Position numbers and translations under genes: made by a program. Shown in pieces: positions 1 through 10,406 of a DNA stretch of 64,000 nucleotides. The DNA comes from Lumbricus terrestris. Taxonomy: Eukaryota; Annelida; Clitellata; Crassiclitellata; Lumbricidae. The stretch is from NCBI GenBank assembly GCA_949752735.1, contig OX457039.1:22056830-22120829 (forward strand). Direction: 5' to 3'. The notes under the pieces are model-generated. The model saw nothing but the letters and a program-made list of their open reading frames with translations. It ran no database searches and was not told the origin of the DNA. Numbering within the stretch: position 1 is the first letter of the stretch; each line of letters opens with the position of its first letter.

Positions 1-329
1 AAACCAACTCAGCAGATAGAAATAGCAAGTGAAAAACGTAGGCCTACTGCAAAGAACCTACATAGCTAGGCAACATCCCGCGAGCAGCCACATGCGGCGT
101 TCCTATAATTATAATAGTCGTGCAATGTGTAACAAAGAATCATCGTGTTTCTTAGTAATAATTAAGGGGCTATGCTTGCATTTTGTTACACAATTCGAAA
201 TAATCTTTCATTAGAATAACTGGAAACTCCGAATATTTGACTTGCGACTTTAGCTGCACTGGGGTACAGACCTAGCCTATATCAACTTTTTGGTTGCTGA
301 ACCTAACTTTTTTTAATAACGTCTCTGGA
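1..329. other. Intergenic, no feature seen
   Basis: AT-rich sequence with stop codons in all frames beyond about 60 codons. No recognisable protein, TIR or tandem repeat. One copy of the window-wide TAGGCCTA motif lies near base 40. Confidence 0.6.
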
Positions 330-336
330 GTTCTGT

Positions 337-761
337 CCAAAGCCGTAGCTAGGGGTGTTTTGGGTGTTTGAACACCCCCCCCCAAAGAAAAATGTAAAAA
401 TAGTATAATGCATTTGCTAGCACATAGTGTAAGCAAAGACCTTATAGTCTACGACTATAAAACTCTAATATCTTTGGTGTAAGAACTACATGAACTACGT
501 GATTTTAGCATTTTTTGGACGATGTATAAATCTTCTACAATGATTACCTTGCAGTCCTCCATCATCGCTCACCCACCATTTTCTAATCATGTTCTTCTAT
601 AGAATAGAAGAAAAAACACGAATTTAGATCTTTTACGCCGCGGTGAAGGGTTTTCTGGCGAAAAATCCTACGAAAAGCATGTGACGACTAAAAAAAGGTC
701 AAAATATTTGGCCGAAAAAGTTCGTAAACCCCCCCCAAATCAAATCCTGGTTACGGCCTTG
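337..761. mobile_element. MITE with CCAAAGCCGTAGC-type ends
   Basis: The ends are inverted copies: CCAAAGCCGTAGCTAGG on the left and CCTGGTTACGGCCTTGG on the right. A 7-bp direct repeat GTTCTGT flanks the element at 330-336 and 762-768. Long C runs lie just inside both ends. There is no coding capacity, so this is a non-autonomous element; a TSD of about 7-8 bp suggests hAT-type mobilisation. A relative with similar ends lies at 27005-27292. Confidence 0.75.
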
Positions 762-844
762 GTTCTGTATGTCAGCTCTGCTTAACGATTACCGCTGGTG
801 TCATTTTCGTTCTAGGCGTCCTAATTTTCGGATTGTTGATTCGC

Positions 845-1060
845 CATAGCCATATGGTCCTCCACCTTCCAATTCCAGACCCGAACAATTAACACCCGCC
901 TTGATAGCTGTTCCGGCCCCCTCTGATCCTCTGGCAACTTTTGACTACAGTAAACTGTTGCTCACCACGCTTTTGACTCAACGCAGTGCTGGTGAATAAG
1001 CTGGTGCCCCGCGCTTGGCTTTCGAGTAGCGCTCTAGAAGTCTGGAGATTATGATTACGA
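845..1060 (+). mobile_element. 3' tail of a CR1/L2-like non-LTR retrotransposon (copy 1)
   Basis: It shares a 3' untranslated tail with copies near 9276-9560 (minus), 19353-19757 (plus), 20790-20873 (minus), 39518-39575 (minus) and a divergent one at 51715-51790. The shared block includes GCTGGTGCCCCGCGCTTGGC and TTCGAGTAGCGCT and ends in short repeats of the type GATTACGATTA. A microsatellite-like 3' end is typical of CR1/L2-type elements. The copy is 5'-truncated and contains no usable ORF. Confidence 0.6.
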
Positions 1061-1254
1061 TTGCTATGGAAGTTGCAAATTAGAAATTAGTAGAATTATG
1101 CTGCTCGAAAATTGGGCACTGCTTTTTATTCTGCTATAATTTTCATATGCCTCTTTTCAACCATGGTAGCCTATGTCTAAAATATCACACAAGCACATTC
1201 ATAATATGTGCAGAAAGAATTGGGTATAGGCATCATGTTCGAAGAAAATCTATG

Positions 1255-1388
1255 ACATGCACGTATCGGTCTCAAGTCGCCTCAATTACTGTAAGTCACT
1301 TCTTGTTTGCGTTACATGGTCAAACACGATTAAACCACAGATGGTTCAGAACTCTTTCCAGGCCATAACTAATCGCCTACCCCAAAAT
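1255..1388 (+). pseudogene. CR1/L2-like reverse transcriptase fragment
   Basis: The plus-strand translation contains VSSRLNYCKSLL followed by a QNSFQAITN-like stretch. This matches the conserved region after the catalytic core of CR1/L2 reverse transcriptases (SRLDYCNSLL ... QNAAARLV). The fragment is about 45 codons and ends next to the 8-bp TSD of the palindromic element starting at 1397, which may have interrupted it. No continuation was identified on the far side at 3770. Confidence 0.5.
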
Positions 1389-1704
1389 ATGAACATTAGG
1401 GTTGTCCAGAAAAACAAAAAGTTTCAGAAAACACCCATACTCAAGTTTTCCCCATGCTTTTATTCATGTGTGGCCTACAGATATTTTTTACAGAATTTTA
1501 AAATGTCATCCTAGGGTCCCTCATGGACCCTGAACTTATGGACCGATTTTGGTAGAAATCGCACTGTATTTTCAATACGAACAACTGATAGCAAAGTAGA
1601 TAGGACTCACAGTTGCACCATTAGACACCAAACTGATATAATTTTCATTACTCTTGACTAATCATCAATAAAATAAGCTGAAATGTACTATCTGAGCAAT
1701 ATAA

Positions 1705-1879
1705 GGGGCCGTCCATAAATGACGTCACGCAATTTGGGACGATTTTTGACCCCGAAACCCCTCGTTGCATGTCGTCACAAAATTTATACGATATCTAGTA
1801 AGAAACTGTCACAAATAGTCACAGATGTGTGACCCGGCCCTTCCCCCGGGGTGCGTGACGTCATTTATGGACGGTCCCC
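1705..1879. mobile_element. Hairpin MITE in left arm of palindrome
   Basis: It begins GGGGCCGTCCATAAATGACG and ends with the near inverse (…CATTTATGGACGGTCCCC). A second copy lies in the opposite arm at 3281-3453. The GTCCATAAATGACGTCACG end type is, from memory, common among animal MITEs. No protein is encoded. Confidence 0.7.
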
Positions 1880-2926
1880 AATGAAGCACCAGTACGCACC
1901 CGCCGCAGGCGTCGCATCATATGGTTCAATCCCTATTTTTCACATAATGTTAGTAACGCGACTGATGCGAATACCTTTGACACAAAGCCTATATGCTTAA
2001 AGATGTTGACTCTCCAACAGCACCCAGATTTATTCGTATTGTCTTGCTTAATATCTTCTCGTCAAAAGTTTGGAATTACTTGATGTGCTCTTTGACACCC
2101 TGCAAAAGTCATGGAGGATCTTTGTTCAGGATCGGTCGTAACAGTGCTTAAATTGTGGAAAAAACAAGTGCCTGGACAACCATTATCTTTCCAAAACAAG
2201 TGCCTGGATGCTCCATACCTTTCCAGGCTGTGCTGGCCAATAAGTGGCAGGACGGCGTTCAGATTTTAAACTAAGTGCATGGACGCCGTCCATGATCGTC
2301 CAGCCGCACTTTAAGCCCTGGGTCGTAATAATGGTTGCAAGTATAAGCTTCAGTCCACGCTCAGCTGTGTCGTTTGCTGATGCTCCAGCAAGATGATCTC
2401 CCGCTTTGTCCATGACATGATTGATTTTAGTGTAGTAGATAATGGCAGCCGACAATACTGAAATTGATTTACATGGCAACCACCGATGGTACCCAGCCCC
2501 AGAGCAAGAATCCCCAGGGTGGTTGGGGTTTCAACCTTCCCGTCTTTCCTACAGACCCATAGTAAAGTATACTTTTCACACACCAATTCCTAGTGGATCA
2601 TAGGAGGTCAACCCATCCCGTTATTTGTCCACAATTCTCACACTGGTGGTACCTCACGGAATGAATTGTTCCATTTGTACTTTAGAGCAAAAATTCCATG
2701 ATAGCAACAATAATAGTGACTCGATTGTTAGCAACACCACTGCATGCCTGAGGCCATCTACAAGTTTCGATAGGTCTTGCCTTGAAGCAAGTTGCTCGCG
2801 GTACAACCTTAACGAAACTTAACTGACCCAGAATCACACACTCTGTTCTGACTGCTGGATATCAGCAATGACTGGCTAGTTAAGCCAGCCAATCAATGGT
2901 CATGCGACCAAACATACATCTCAGCT

Positions 2927-2990
2927 GAGAAATTGTTTCGTGCTGTAAAAGTTGTAAAGGACACAGCTGAGCGTGGACTGAAGCTTATTA
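2927..2990 (+). pseudogene. Transposase-like relic, family shared with 17660-18766
   Basis: The plus strand reads EKLFRAVKVVKDTAERGLKLI. The element near 17.3-19 kb contains HVKVVNDLAERAVKLIQDF in the corresponding place. The match covers about 15 residues, with VKVV, AER and KLI shared. I recall similar 'AERGVKLI' proteins as repeated, uncharacterised ORFs in many invertebrate genomes, but have no family name. The inverted copy is readable on the minus strand around 2350 (DTAERGLKLI). No full-length enzyme remains. Confidence 0.5.
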
Positions 2991-3280
2991 TCAGTCTTCG
3001 CAACCATTATTACGACCGATCTTGAACAAAGATCCTCCATGGCCTTTACAGGATGTCGAAGAGCACATGAAGCTATAAGCTTACCAAACTTTTGACAAGA
3101 AGACATCAAGCAAGGCACTACAAATAGTGTCCCGTAATCATAGTCTGGGTGCTGTTGCAGAGTCGACATCTTTAAGCATATGGGCTTTATGTCAAGAAAT
3201 TCACAACAGTCGCATTACTAACATTATGCGACAAATAGGGATGTGATGCGCCTGTGGCGGGTGCGTACTGGTGCTTCATT

Positions 3281-3453
3281 GGGACCGTCCATAAATGACG
3301 TCACGCAATCCGGGGGCGGGCCGGGTCACACATCTGTGACTATTTGTGACAGTTTCTTACTAGATATCGTATGAATTTTGTGACGACATTTAACGAGGGG
3401 GTTCGGGGTCAAAAATCGTCCCAAATTGCGTGACGTCATTTATGGACGGCCCC
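3281..3453. mobile_element. Hairpin MITE in right arm of palindrome
   Basis: Inverted counterpart of the MITE at 1705-1879, starting GGGACCGTCCATAAATGACG and ending TTATGGACGGCCCC. The two copies differ at several sites, so the arms have diverged since duplication. Confidence 0.7.
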
Positions 3454-3992
3454 TTATATTGCTCAGATAGTACATTTCAACTAGTTTTATTGCTGATTAG
3501 TCAAGAGTATTGAAAATTATATCAGTTTGGTGTCTAATGGTGCAACTGTGAGTCCTATCTGCTTCGCTATCAGTTGTTCGTATTGAAAATACAGTGCGAT
3601 TTCTACCAAAATCGGTCCATAAGTTCAGGGTCCATGAGGGACCCTAGGATGACATTTTAAAATTCTGTAAAAAATATCTGTAGGCCACACATGAATAAAA
3701 GCATGGGGAAAACTTGAGTATGGGTGTTTTCTGAAACTTTTTGTTTTTCTGGACAACCCTAATGAACATACATGATAGGCCTACAGGTAGACCTACCGTC
3801 ACTGTGATTAAATCTTCCATTGGATTTATATTTAGTGAAGGATTTGATTTGTTCAAATTAAGCTTCGTAGACGTAGGAAGAATTCCAAAGTCTAGGGTCA
3901 TAATCCATTATCTGTCTTAGTCGCGTTTATGTCATCTGCTTTGCAACGTATGACTTGCCTTTTATCCACTAGCCTATTGCTTGTCCACTGTT

Positions 3993-4160
3993 CAGTGGCG
4001 TAGGCAAGGGGGGGGTTTCGGGGGTTAAAACCCCCCCCATTGGCTCCGAAAAAAAGATTTTTTTAAGGTTATTTTTCCATTTAAGTAAGAAAAAATAGCA
4101 AAAAACAGGGTTTCCGGCCATAAAACCCCCCCCCATGAAAAATTCCTGGCTACGCCACTG
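3993..4160. mobile_element. hAT-type MITE, 8-bp TSD
   Basis: Ends CAGTGGCGTAGGC and GGCTACGCCACTG are inverted copies, flanked by the perfect 8-bp repeat CCACTGTT at 3985-3992 and 4161-4168. The interior is rich in G and C runs and has no ORF. The ends and TSD length are those of non-autonomous hAT elements. Confidence 0.85.
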
Positions 4161-4591
4161 CCACTGTTGCCTGTGTCTGTCTCTGAGTAGACTGAGTTAG
4201 CTGACTTCTCTTCTGGATGATGGTCTAATTGCGATTTTTCGATTAGATGGGCCATCGCTTGAAGCCTTGCGCATCAGAACACATTGGAAGTTACTATAGG
4301 CCTGCAATTGCATTCTGGAGCCAAAGGAACAGATTCAACAGAATCTACTTCAAATGTTAATTCGAAGTTTAATCCTTATTTCTTCCCTTATGAAACGCCT
4401 CACGGATCTTTTTTCTCTTGGGTTTGAATTTATTAATTTTTGATAATCCTGGCGGCCGACAAACCTTTGTTTACGTCAGATTCTCGATTTTGAGTGACTT
4501 TGTGTGCGTTAACTATTTGCTTAGTAATTAGACCTTGAACAATACCGGTAACGACCCAGTTTGAAAGCACTGGACTAGAGACAAGTTAGAA

Positions 4592-4930
4592 CAGCGGTTC
4601 CCAACCCGTGGCCCGCGGGCCAAAAGTAGCCCGCCAGGCCTCAGAAAATGGCCCTCATCTCTAAAAGAATTATTAAAAATATATGAACAATTAACAATTT
4701 GGACATGATAGAACACATTATTATTTTCTATTACAAATTATTTTATGTAAATGTCGATAAATAACATCAAACATTATATTTTGAATCAATTATAACAATT
4801 TTATATGCTTTTAGTTAATACGATTTTAACCTTGTGGCCCCCTAATGTCCTTCGACTAAGAAAAAGTGGCCCTCGTGTCCTCCAACTTAGAAAAAGTGGC
4901 CCTCAAGTCAAAAAAGGTTGGGAACCACTG
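4592..4930. mobile_element. hAT-type MITE, 8-bp TSD
   Basis: The TIR is CAGCGGTTCCCAACC on the left against GGTTGGGAACCACTG on the right. The TSD AGTTAGAA lies at 4584-4591 and 4931-4938. The interior is AT-rich with a GTGGCCCTC direct repeat near the right end and no transposase. The end sequence is the same type as the large element at 41098-44708. Confidence 0.85.
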
Positions 4931-5134
4931 AGTTAGAACATCACTCACTCCTGATTTCGCTGAAATATCCATGTAAACCTCCTTTGTCTGTTGGCGGAGA
5001 TTTCTGTCTAGTTTCATATTTCGTCGTCATGCAGCCAACGTGTGTCAATATGCGTTCAAGGGTCGAGTATCTACCACTCGAACCAAAAGATAATACACGA
5101 GGCAATGCGCTGCGTTGTCATAAATCTCAGTCTA

Positions 5135-6119
5135 CAGGGTGGGCCATAAAAAGTAGCCCCCTTCGGTTTTTTACCCATATCTTGGCCAGAAATAAGAATT
5201 TCGAAATGAAATTTTACAGGCTTATAGACAATTCATATTTACACATGATGGCCAGATTTCAATAAAATATTTCAAACAGAACAAAAGTTTTACCACTTTT
5301 AGTGAAGCCACCCACCGTTTTTTGTCGATTCAAAAACGCGACGCAACAAAACGTATCAAAAAACAATTAAATTATTCTGGCCAATATCTTGGCCAGAAGT
5401 AAGAATATCGAAATGAAATTTTACAGGCTTAAAGACAATTCATATTTACACATGATGGCCAGATTTCATCAAAATATTTCAAACAGAACAAACGTTATAC
5501 CACATTCAGTGAGGCCACCGCCCTTTTTTGACGATTCAGTAGGGTAACACAAATATTTTTAGCAAAAACACAATTTTATTAAGTCTCATCTCAAATATTT
5601 GTTATCAAATAGCCTTGAATTTGCCAGATGATCATTATTATTACTTTTTAAAATAGAAACAGCCTACAGGGTACCAGCGTAGCTGCACGTCACTGAGAAG
5701 TCACTTAGCAAGATGACAGTCAAATTCGTAAATGAGCAATCTGTCAGATTAATCAACAGGCCCATCAAGAACTTTGCAAAGAGACTCAAAAGTAGTTTTG
5801 GCACTGGTGGTGGGCACATTGAACACAAGTTGTGAAGCACTACCAAGTTCATTTGACAACAGTTATTTGAGTTGAGACTTAATAAAATCGTGTTTTTTAA
5901 CTTTTTGTTGCGTTTCGTTTTTGAATCGTCAAGAAACGTTGGGTGGCCTCACAAAAGTGGTTTAACTTTTGTTGTGTTTGAAATATTTTGATTAAATCTG
6001 ACCATCATGCGTAAATATGAATTGTCTTTAAACTTGCAAAATTTCATTTCGAAATTCTTACTTCTGGCTAAGATATTGGCAAAAAACCTTAGGGGGTTAC
6101 TTTTTTATGGCCCACCCTG
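5135..6119. mobile_element. Mariner/Tc1-like element, copy A, defective
   Basis: Inverted ends CAGGGTGGGCCATAAAAAGT and its complement are each followed by TA (5133-5134 and 6120-6121), the TA target duplication of the IS630/Tc1/mariner superfamily. A ~120-bp sub-terminal block (TTGGCCAGAA...GAAATGAAATTTTACAGG) is tandemly duplicated inside the left end (near 5170 and 5390). Only the transposase C-terminus survives, on the plus strand at about 5700-5836, ending FAKRLKSSFGTGGGHIEHKL and a stop. Copies B (40230-40983), C (46635-50735, split) and D (end only, 37190-37311) belong to the same family. Confidence 0.8.
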
Positions 6120-6636
6120 TATGTCTATAATTAGTCTGCATAGCAAATTGTTACCACTAGACACTGTAGGCCTAAAACGTTTCTAAAAACGTTATGCAAT
6201 CCCAATCGACATTTTCAAACGATATGAAATATATAATGGTTGGCACCGATTTTTAGCAGGGGCATTCTTCGTCACCACATAACATTAGCCTAAGTTTCAA
6301 TCCCTCGTAAAATGCACCAATGAAGCTGCGTGGTGGCATGCTGTGTATGTGCGTAAGCGGTAAGCTCCTAAAGGCCCTTTTTATGTATCATGGAAGTTGT
6401 AAGCATGCATACAGATCACAGAGTGCAGGATTGCAGAAATTAAAGCAGCGTAGTTCTGGAACAGATAGTTGTCGCAGGTGATTTTATCGATGGGAAAAGA
6501 TCAGCCAAGCTTCTGCGTTAAGTTCTTGTTAACCATGCCTTGCCTTGCCTTCAACCTTCCTCGACACGAGGGTTGGTCGCATTTTGGACAGTTCTTCTCC
6601 ATCCTCTCCTGTCTTCGGTTGCTCTCAACAATTCTT

Positions 6637-8060
6637 CTACTGATAATCCCGTCCATTCACACATGTTGTCCCACCACCTCTTCCTATAGGTCTTCCTTTT
6701 GATCTTGCTCCCGGAACCGTTCCTTGCATAATCTCCTTCTCTAAGCAGTCTCCATGTTTCCTCATGATGTGCCCGAAGTATGACAACTTCCTTCCTTTAA
6801 TTGACTCCAGTAGACTCCTTTCTACGCCAGCCATCTCCAGAACCCATTCATTTGTTTTCTTCTCAGTCCATGATATTCCGAGGATTTTTCTTATACCTTT
6901 CATTTCAAATGCCTTTATTCTATCTTCATCACTCTTTTCAATTGTCCAACTCTCACAACCATACATCATCACTGGCCATACAAGCGCCCTCATTAACTTT
7001 AACTTTGTAGATAGTTTGATGTTATGGCTTTTCCACAGTTTCTTCAGATCTGCACTTACTCCATGTCCTCTCGCGATTCTTACTCTTATCTCCTTGCTAC
7101 ACTCTGCATCTTTTGTTATGAGTGAGCCTAGGTACACGAATGTGTCCACTTGCTCTATCATGATGTCCTGCACTTTGATGTTACATTGTTCTCCTGACAG
7201 CGCCATACACTTTGTCTTCCCCATGTTGATCTCCAGACCTTTCTTTCGACCTTCTCTGTCCAAGCGAGACACCAGATCCTGCAGTTCTGCTTCTGTGCTT
7301 GCCATTAGCACTATGTCGTCCGCGTACCTTAAGTTTGTTACCCTTCTTCCTTCAATTTGAATGCCTCCTGCATATCCTTTCATTGCTTCCCTCATGACCA
7401 TTTCTGATAGTAGATTAAACAAAGATGGCGAAATCACACACCCCTGCCTAACACCCCTTCTTATCCTGAATCACTCGACATTACACCGCCAATTTTTACC
7501 TTTGCTGTCTGCTTGCTATACAATTCGGCTACCAGTACCAGGTTGATAATATGTGGTGGAAAGCCCATTTCAATCATCGATAACCATAGTTGCTCATGGA
7601 ACACACAATCGAATGCCTTCTTAAAATCGACAAAGCACATGTGCAGCGGTTGTTGGTGCTCTCTCATCTTTTCAATTATAATTCTAAGATTCGTCACCTG
7701 GTCTCTTGTCCCTTTGCCACGCCTAAACCCCGCCTGTGCGTCCGCTAACTCCGATTCTGTACGTCTTCTTATTCTTTCCAGTATGATCTTTAACATGGTT
7801 TTGCTCGCGTGCGAGACTAGTGCAATGGTCCTGTAGTTCTTACATTGTTTCAAATCCCCACTTTTTGGTATTGGAATAAATATTGACTGTGTCCAATCCA
7901 TCGGCCATTCCCCCGTCTCCCACACCTCCACACATATTCTATGCATTCTGTCCGTAGCCGTATCTCCCGCAAACTTGAACAACTCCGCTGGTACCTCATC
8001 TGGCCCGGCACTTTTCCTTCTTGCTGTTTCATTTATCGCGCGTTCTATCTCTGATCTCAA
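6637..8060 (-). pseudogene. RTE-like non-LTR retrotransposon reverse transcriptase, broken
   Basis: A reverse transcriptase copies element RNA into DNA at the insertion site. Two adjacent frames on the minus strand carry it. 7461-8060 has the N-terminal RT blocks (KNYRTIALVSHASK; FRRGKGTRDQ; the motif-A stretch FVDFKKAFD). 6637-7437 follows with SPSLFN and the catalytic LRYADDIVLM (YADD at residues 38-41). A long tail then ends in YFGHIMRKHG-type residues. The join near 7437-7461 is a frameshift in the 'RQGC-SPSLFN' region. Nothing upstream of the RT (endonuclease) is visible, as expected for 5' truncation. Low-complexity 3' sequence at about 6540-6640 is probably its 3' end. The clade call (RTE-like) is by eye. 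Confidence 0.75.
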
Positions 8061-8340
8061 CGGCGCAGGTTCCCTTGTGTGTACTGTTAACCATGCAGAC
8101 AGGTTAAGAGATGAAAGAGGAAAGTTGTCTCCATAGGACCTAGACCTATTCCGATACTTGGGTTAGGCGTTAATCGAAGAAGTTGACCAGCAGAAAAGGT
8201 CATCTATTTTTTATATTGCAATTAATATTTTTCATTGTTATTATTTTGTCAAAGTCTAAGCTGGTTAAAGCACCGTGAATGACTATGTGCTAAAGCGCTG
8301 AATTTTTAGTGCAAGGCTTTGAAATGAAAGGTGGTTTCAT

Positions 8341-8597
8341 CATGGGCGAAGTTTGGTTTCCGTTCTTGAGGGGAGGGCTAAAAAGAACTTGGGCTTTGTT
8401 TGGCCGGAGACTTGGTCCATCATTCGATTGAAATTTCGTTCGTGAAAAGAACCATTTTCCCAGAACAAATTTATGAGTCTGCGCCTTCTGGGGGGGGAGC
8501 TAAGCCCAGGAAAAGATACCATTTACACGGGAAAAGGCTGAATCTGGATCTTCTTGTGGGCTTAGCCCACCCTAGCCCCTGATAAACTCCGCCCATG
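8341..8597. mobile_element. MITE, 8-bp TSD
   Basis: Ends CATGGGCGAAGTTT and AAACTCCGCCCATG are inverted copies, flanked by GGTTTCAT at 8333-8340 and 8598-8605. The right half (GGAAAAGATACCATTTACAC ... CCTAGCCCCTGATAAACT) recurs at 32377-32466. No ORF of its own. Confidence 0.85.
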
Positions 8598-8917
8598 GGT
8601 TTCATGGAGGTCTTCCGCAGCGCAGCAGAAAGGAGGGCTAAGCCCGCGTTATCAACCGGACCCGGGTATTCAAAAGTCAAGGAAACAAATGTACGCTGTG
8701 TCCGGATGAAAAGTAGAACACCCAAAAAAGTGTCATAACTCGGTCAAAACTTTTAGGATTTGTCTGAAATGTTAAGCACAGCAACAGTGACCATATTTAC
8801 ACGACATCCTAGAACAAATTAGAAATATTCGCGAGTTTGTAAAATTTATGAGCGTTTCAAATGCAGCACCGAAAAATTGAACTTTCCAACATGGAAAACC
8901 TGAAAGGAAGTGAAATT

Positions 8918-9188
8918 CATGGGCGTCCGCAGGAATTTTTCTAGGGGGCGCAAACTTGCAAATAATTGTCACAGAGGTTAAATAGGTTGTCGAAAGCAAC
9001 AGATCGCTCCACCTTCGACGCTGGCTCCCTGTCGATCAGCTGTCACGGAATCAGCATGCGAAAAATCATAGACATTCATTGTCGCTTTGCAACAATCAAA
9101 ACCAAGTAATCAACATTTATCTGCAATTATGCGAAAAATCCAGAGGGGCGCAAGTGCGCCCCCTTGCGCCCCGCTGCGGACGCCCATG
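8918..9188. mobile_element. MITE, 8-bp TSD
   Basis: The TIR is CATGGGCGTCCGCAG and its near-complement CTGCGGACGCCCATG, with TSD GTGAAATT at 8910-8917 and 9189-9196. Blocks of GGGGCGCAA lie inside both ends. Its terminal CATGGGCG is shared with the neighbour at 8341-8597, so the two may use the same transposase. Confidence 0.85.
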
Positions 9189-9275
9189 GTGAAATTCGGT
9201 TATACATGTATATTATGGTGCTCAAAATGTCCTCTTGTTCACGGACACGCGACCGTAGACGTAGTAGATTAATAG

Positions 9276-9560
9276 CTGTCCCGTAATCGTAATCGTAAAC
9301 TCGAAATTTCTAAAGCGCCACTCGAAGCCAAGCGCGGGGCACCAGCTTATTCACGAGCTCTGCGTTGAGTTAGAAGGGTTGCCCGTGAGAGTAGTCCGCG
9401 GTGGTCCGGGTCGAGTTACCATAGGATCAGGGGGAGGACCAGCTACTAAGGTGGGTAGCGTCTGAGCCGGGAAATGGATGGTGGAGGATCAGATGAGACA
9501 GGGTAGGCCTAAGAGTTCGTGAAAAGAAGTGCCTTAAGTTTCGAATGAAATGTCCCGGGA
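9276..9560 (-). mobile_element. CR1/L2-like 3' end (copy 2)
   Basis: Reverse-oriented copy of the tail family. The 3' tail repeats (read on plus as TAATCGTAATCGTAAAC) lie at 9280-9300, followed inwards by the conserved AGCGCCACTCGAAGCCAAGC block. The distal part translates on minus to HFIRNLRHFFSRTL, resembling the last residues of a CR1/L2 ORF2 (LKTHLF-type). 5'-truncated. Confidence 0.6.
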
Positions 9561-9564
9561 GACA

Positions 9565-10406
9565 CTCGGCTTCATATCCCGCAGCTGTGGCCGTCCAGCA
9601 GCTCAGACCTTGATCCGGAGTACATGTACTGGAGGAGCGCGTTTTTCGTTCACGCGTTTTCATTACATCGATAACCGTATAGTGACCATATATATAGTCG
9701 TAGGGCGGGTCCGTTTGAAGAGTGGCAGCTGTTTGACCAGGTGATCATCGACCGGACCATCAAACAGTAGCGTTTACGTCTACGGTCGTGTGTCCGTGAA
9801 CAAGGAGTTATTGCACTTTTTGTGTGTTCTACTTTTTATTTGGACACAGTGTAGTCTATGACTAACAGATAGCCTAGCTATTCACAGTACCGGTATTTTG
9901 ATGTGTTCAAGGGCGGATACAGGAATTTTCGAAGAAGGGCCAAAATTTTCGGTCTTGGAGCAGGGAAGATTCTCGTCTTGATAGTCGAAAAATCTGATGA
10001 CCTTTTTTTAGTCATTTGTCTCCAATTCCCAAGAAAAGATACCATTTCATCCGCCAAAAAAGTTGATGACCTGGTTGAGGCGGATGACAATGGACCAATG
10101 GTGACCATGCGTTGCTGGGCCTTCTCGATCTCTCGGCTGCGTTCTACACTGTCGATCACAACATCTTACAAATGGGATCAGATTAGGAAACGAGAAACAC
10201 ATGCACCATAAAACAAGTGTAACTTATTGTGACTTGGCTTGCTTAAAATCAGGAAAAGTGGTGAATTCTGATCAATTGTAGGCCTACTACTCAGTGTGCT
10301 TTGACAAAGAAACTTTAAAGCACTGCAAGCACCATCATCTGTTGACATAATTGCATGACTTTGTATTCATTCACGATAGCTCCCACTTTGCGACAGACTA
10401 ACATTT
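9565..10406. other. No gene; fragment of a GGGCGGATACAGG-end MITE
   Basis: No supported coding region. At about 9908-10080 a sequence beginning AGGGCGGATACAGGAATTTT resembles one end of MITEs of the 55785-56104 type (a shared GTTGATGACCT...TTTTAGTCAT interior). A clear partner end and TSD were not found, so it is listed only as a fragment. The rest is unassigned flank of the gypsy-like element. Confidence 0.4.

Larger units (their letters stand above)
1397..3761. mobile_element. Palindromic DNA transposon with 8-bp TSD
   Basis: The element runs from TAGGGTTGTCCAGAAAAAC to its reverse complement and is flanked by the direct repeat ATGAACAT (1389-1396 and 3762-3769). The outer ~740 bp of each end are long inverted copies (about 1397-2135 against 3016-3761). 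Homology continues inwards to about 2380 and 2945, with an extra ~185 bp in the left arm. Both arms carry the same internal MITE, so the MITE was present before the arms were duplicated. An 8-bp TSD fits hAT or P-type transposases. The only recognisable coding trace is the short segment near 2927-2990, mirrored on the minus strand of the left arm. Confidence 0.8.

Noticed and set aside
2183..2586. Minus-strand ORFs in the loop of the palindromic element as a THAP or P-type transposase
   Set aside because: Apart from the DTAERGLKLI trace no conserved motif could be found. Frames are short and overlapping.
6764..7360. Plus-strand ORF of 198 codons
   Set aside because: Antisense of the RTE-like reverse transcriptase, which carries the YADD motif on minus.
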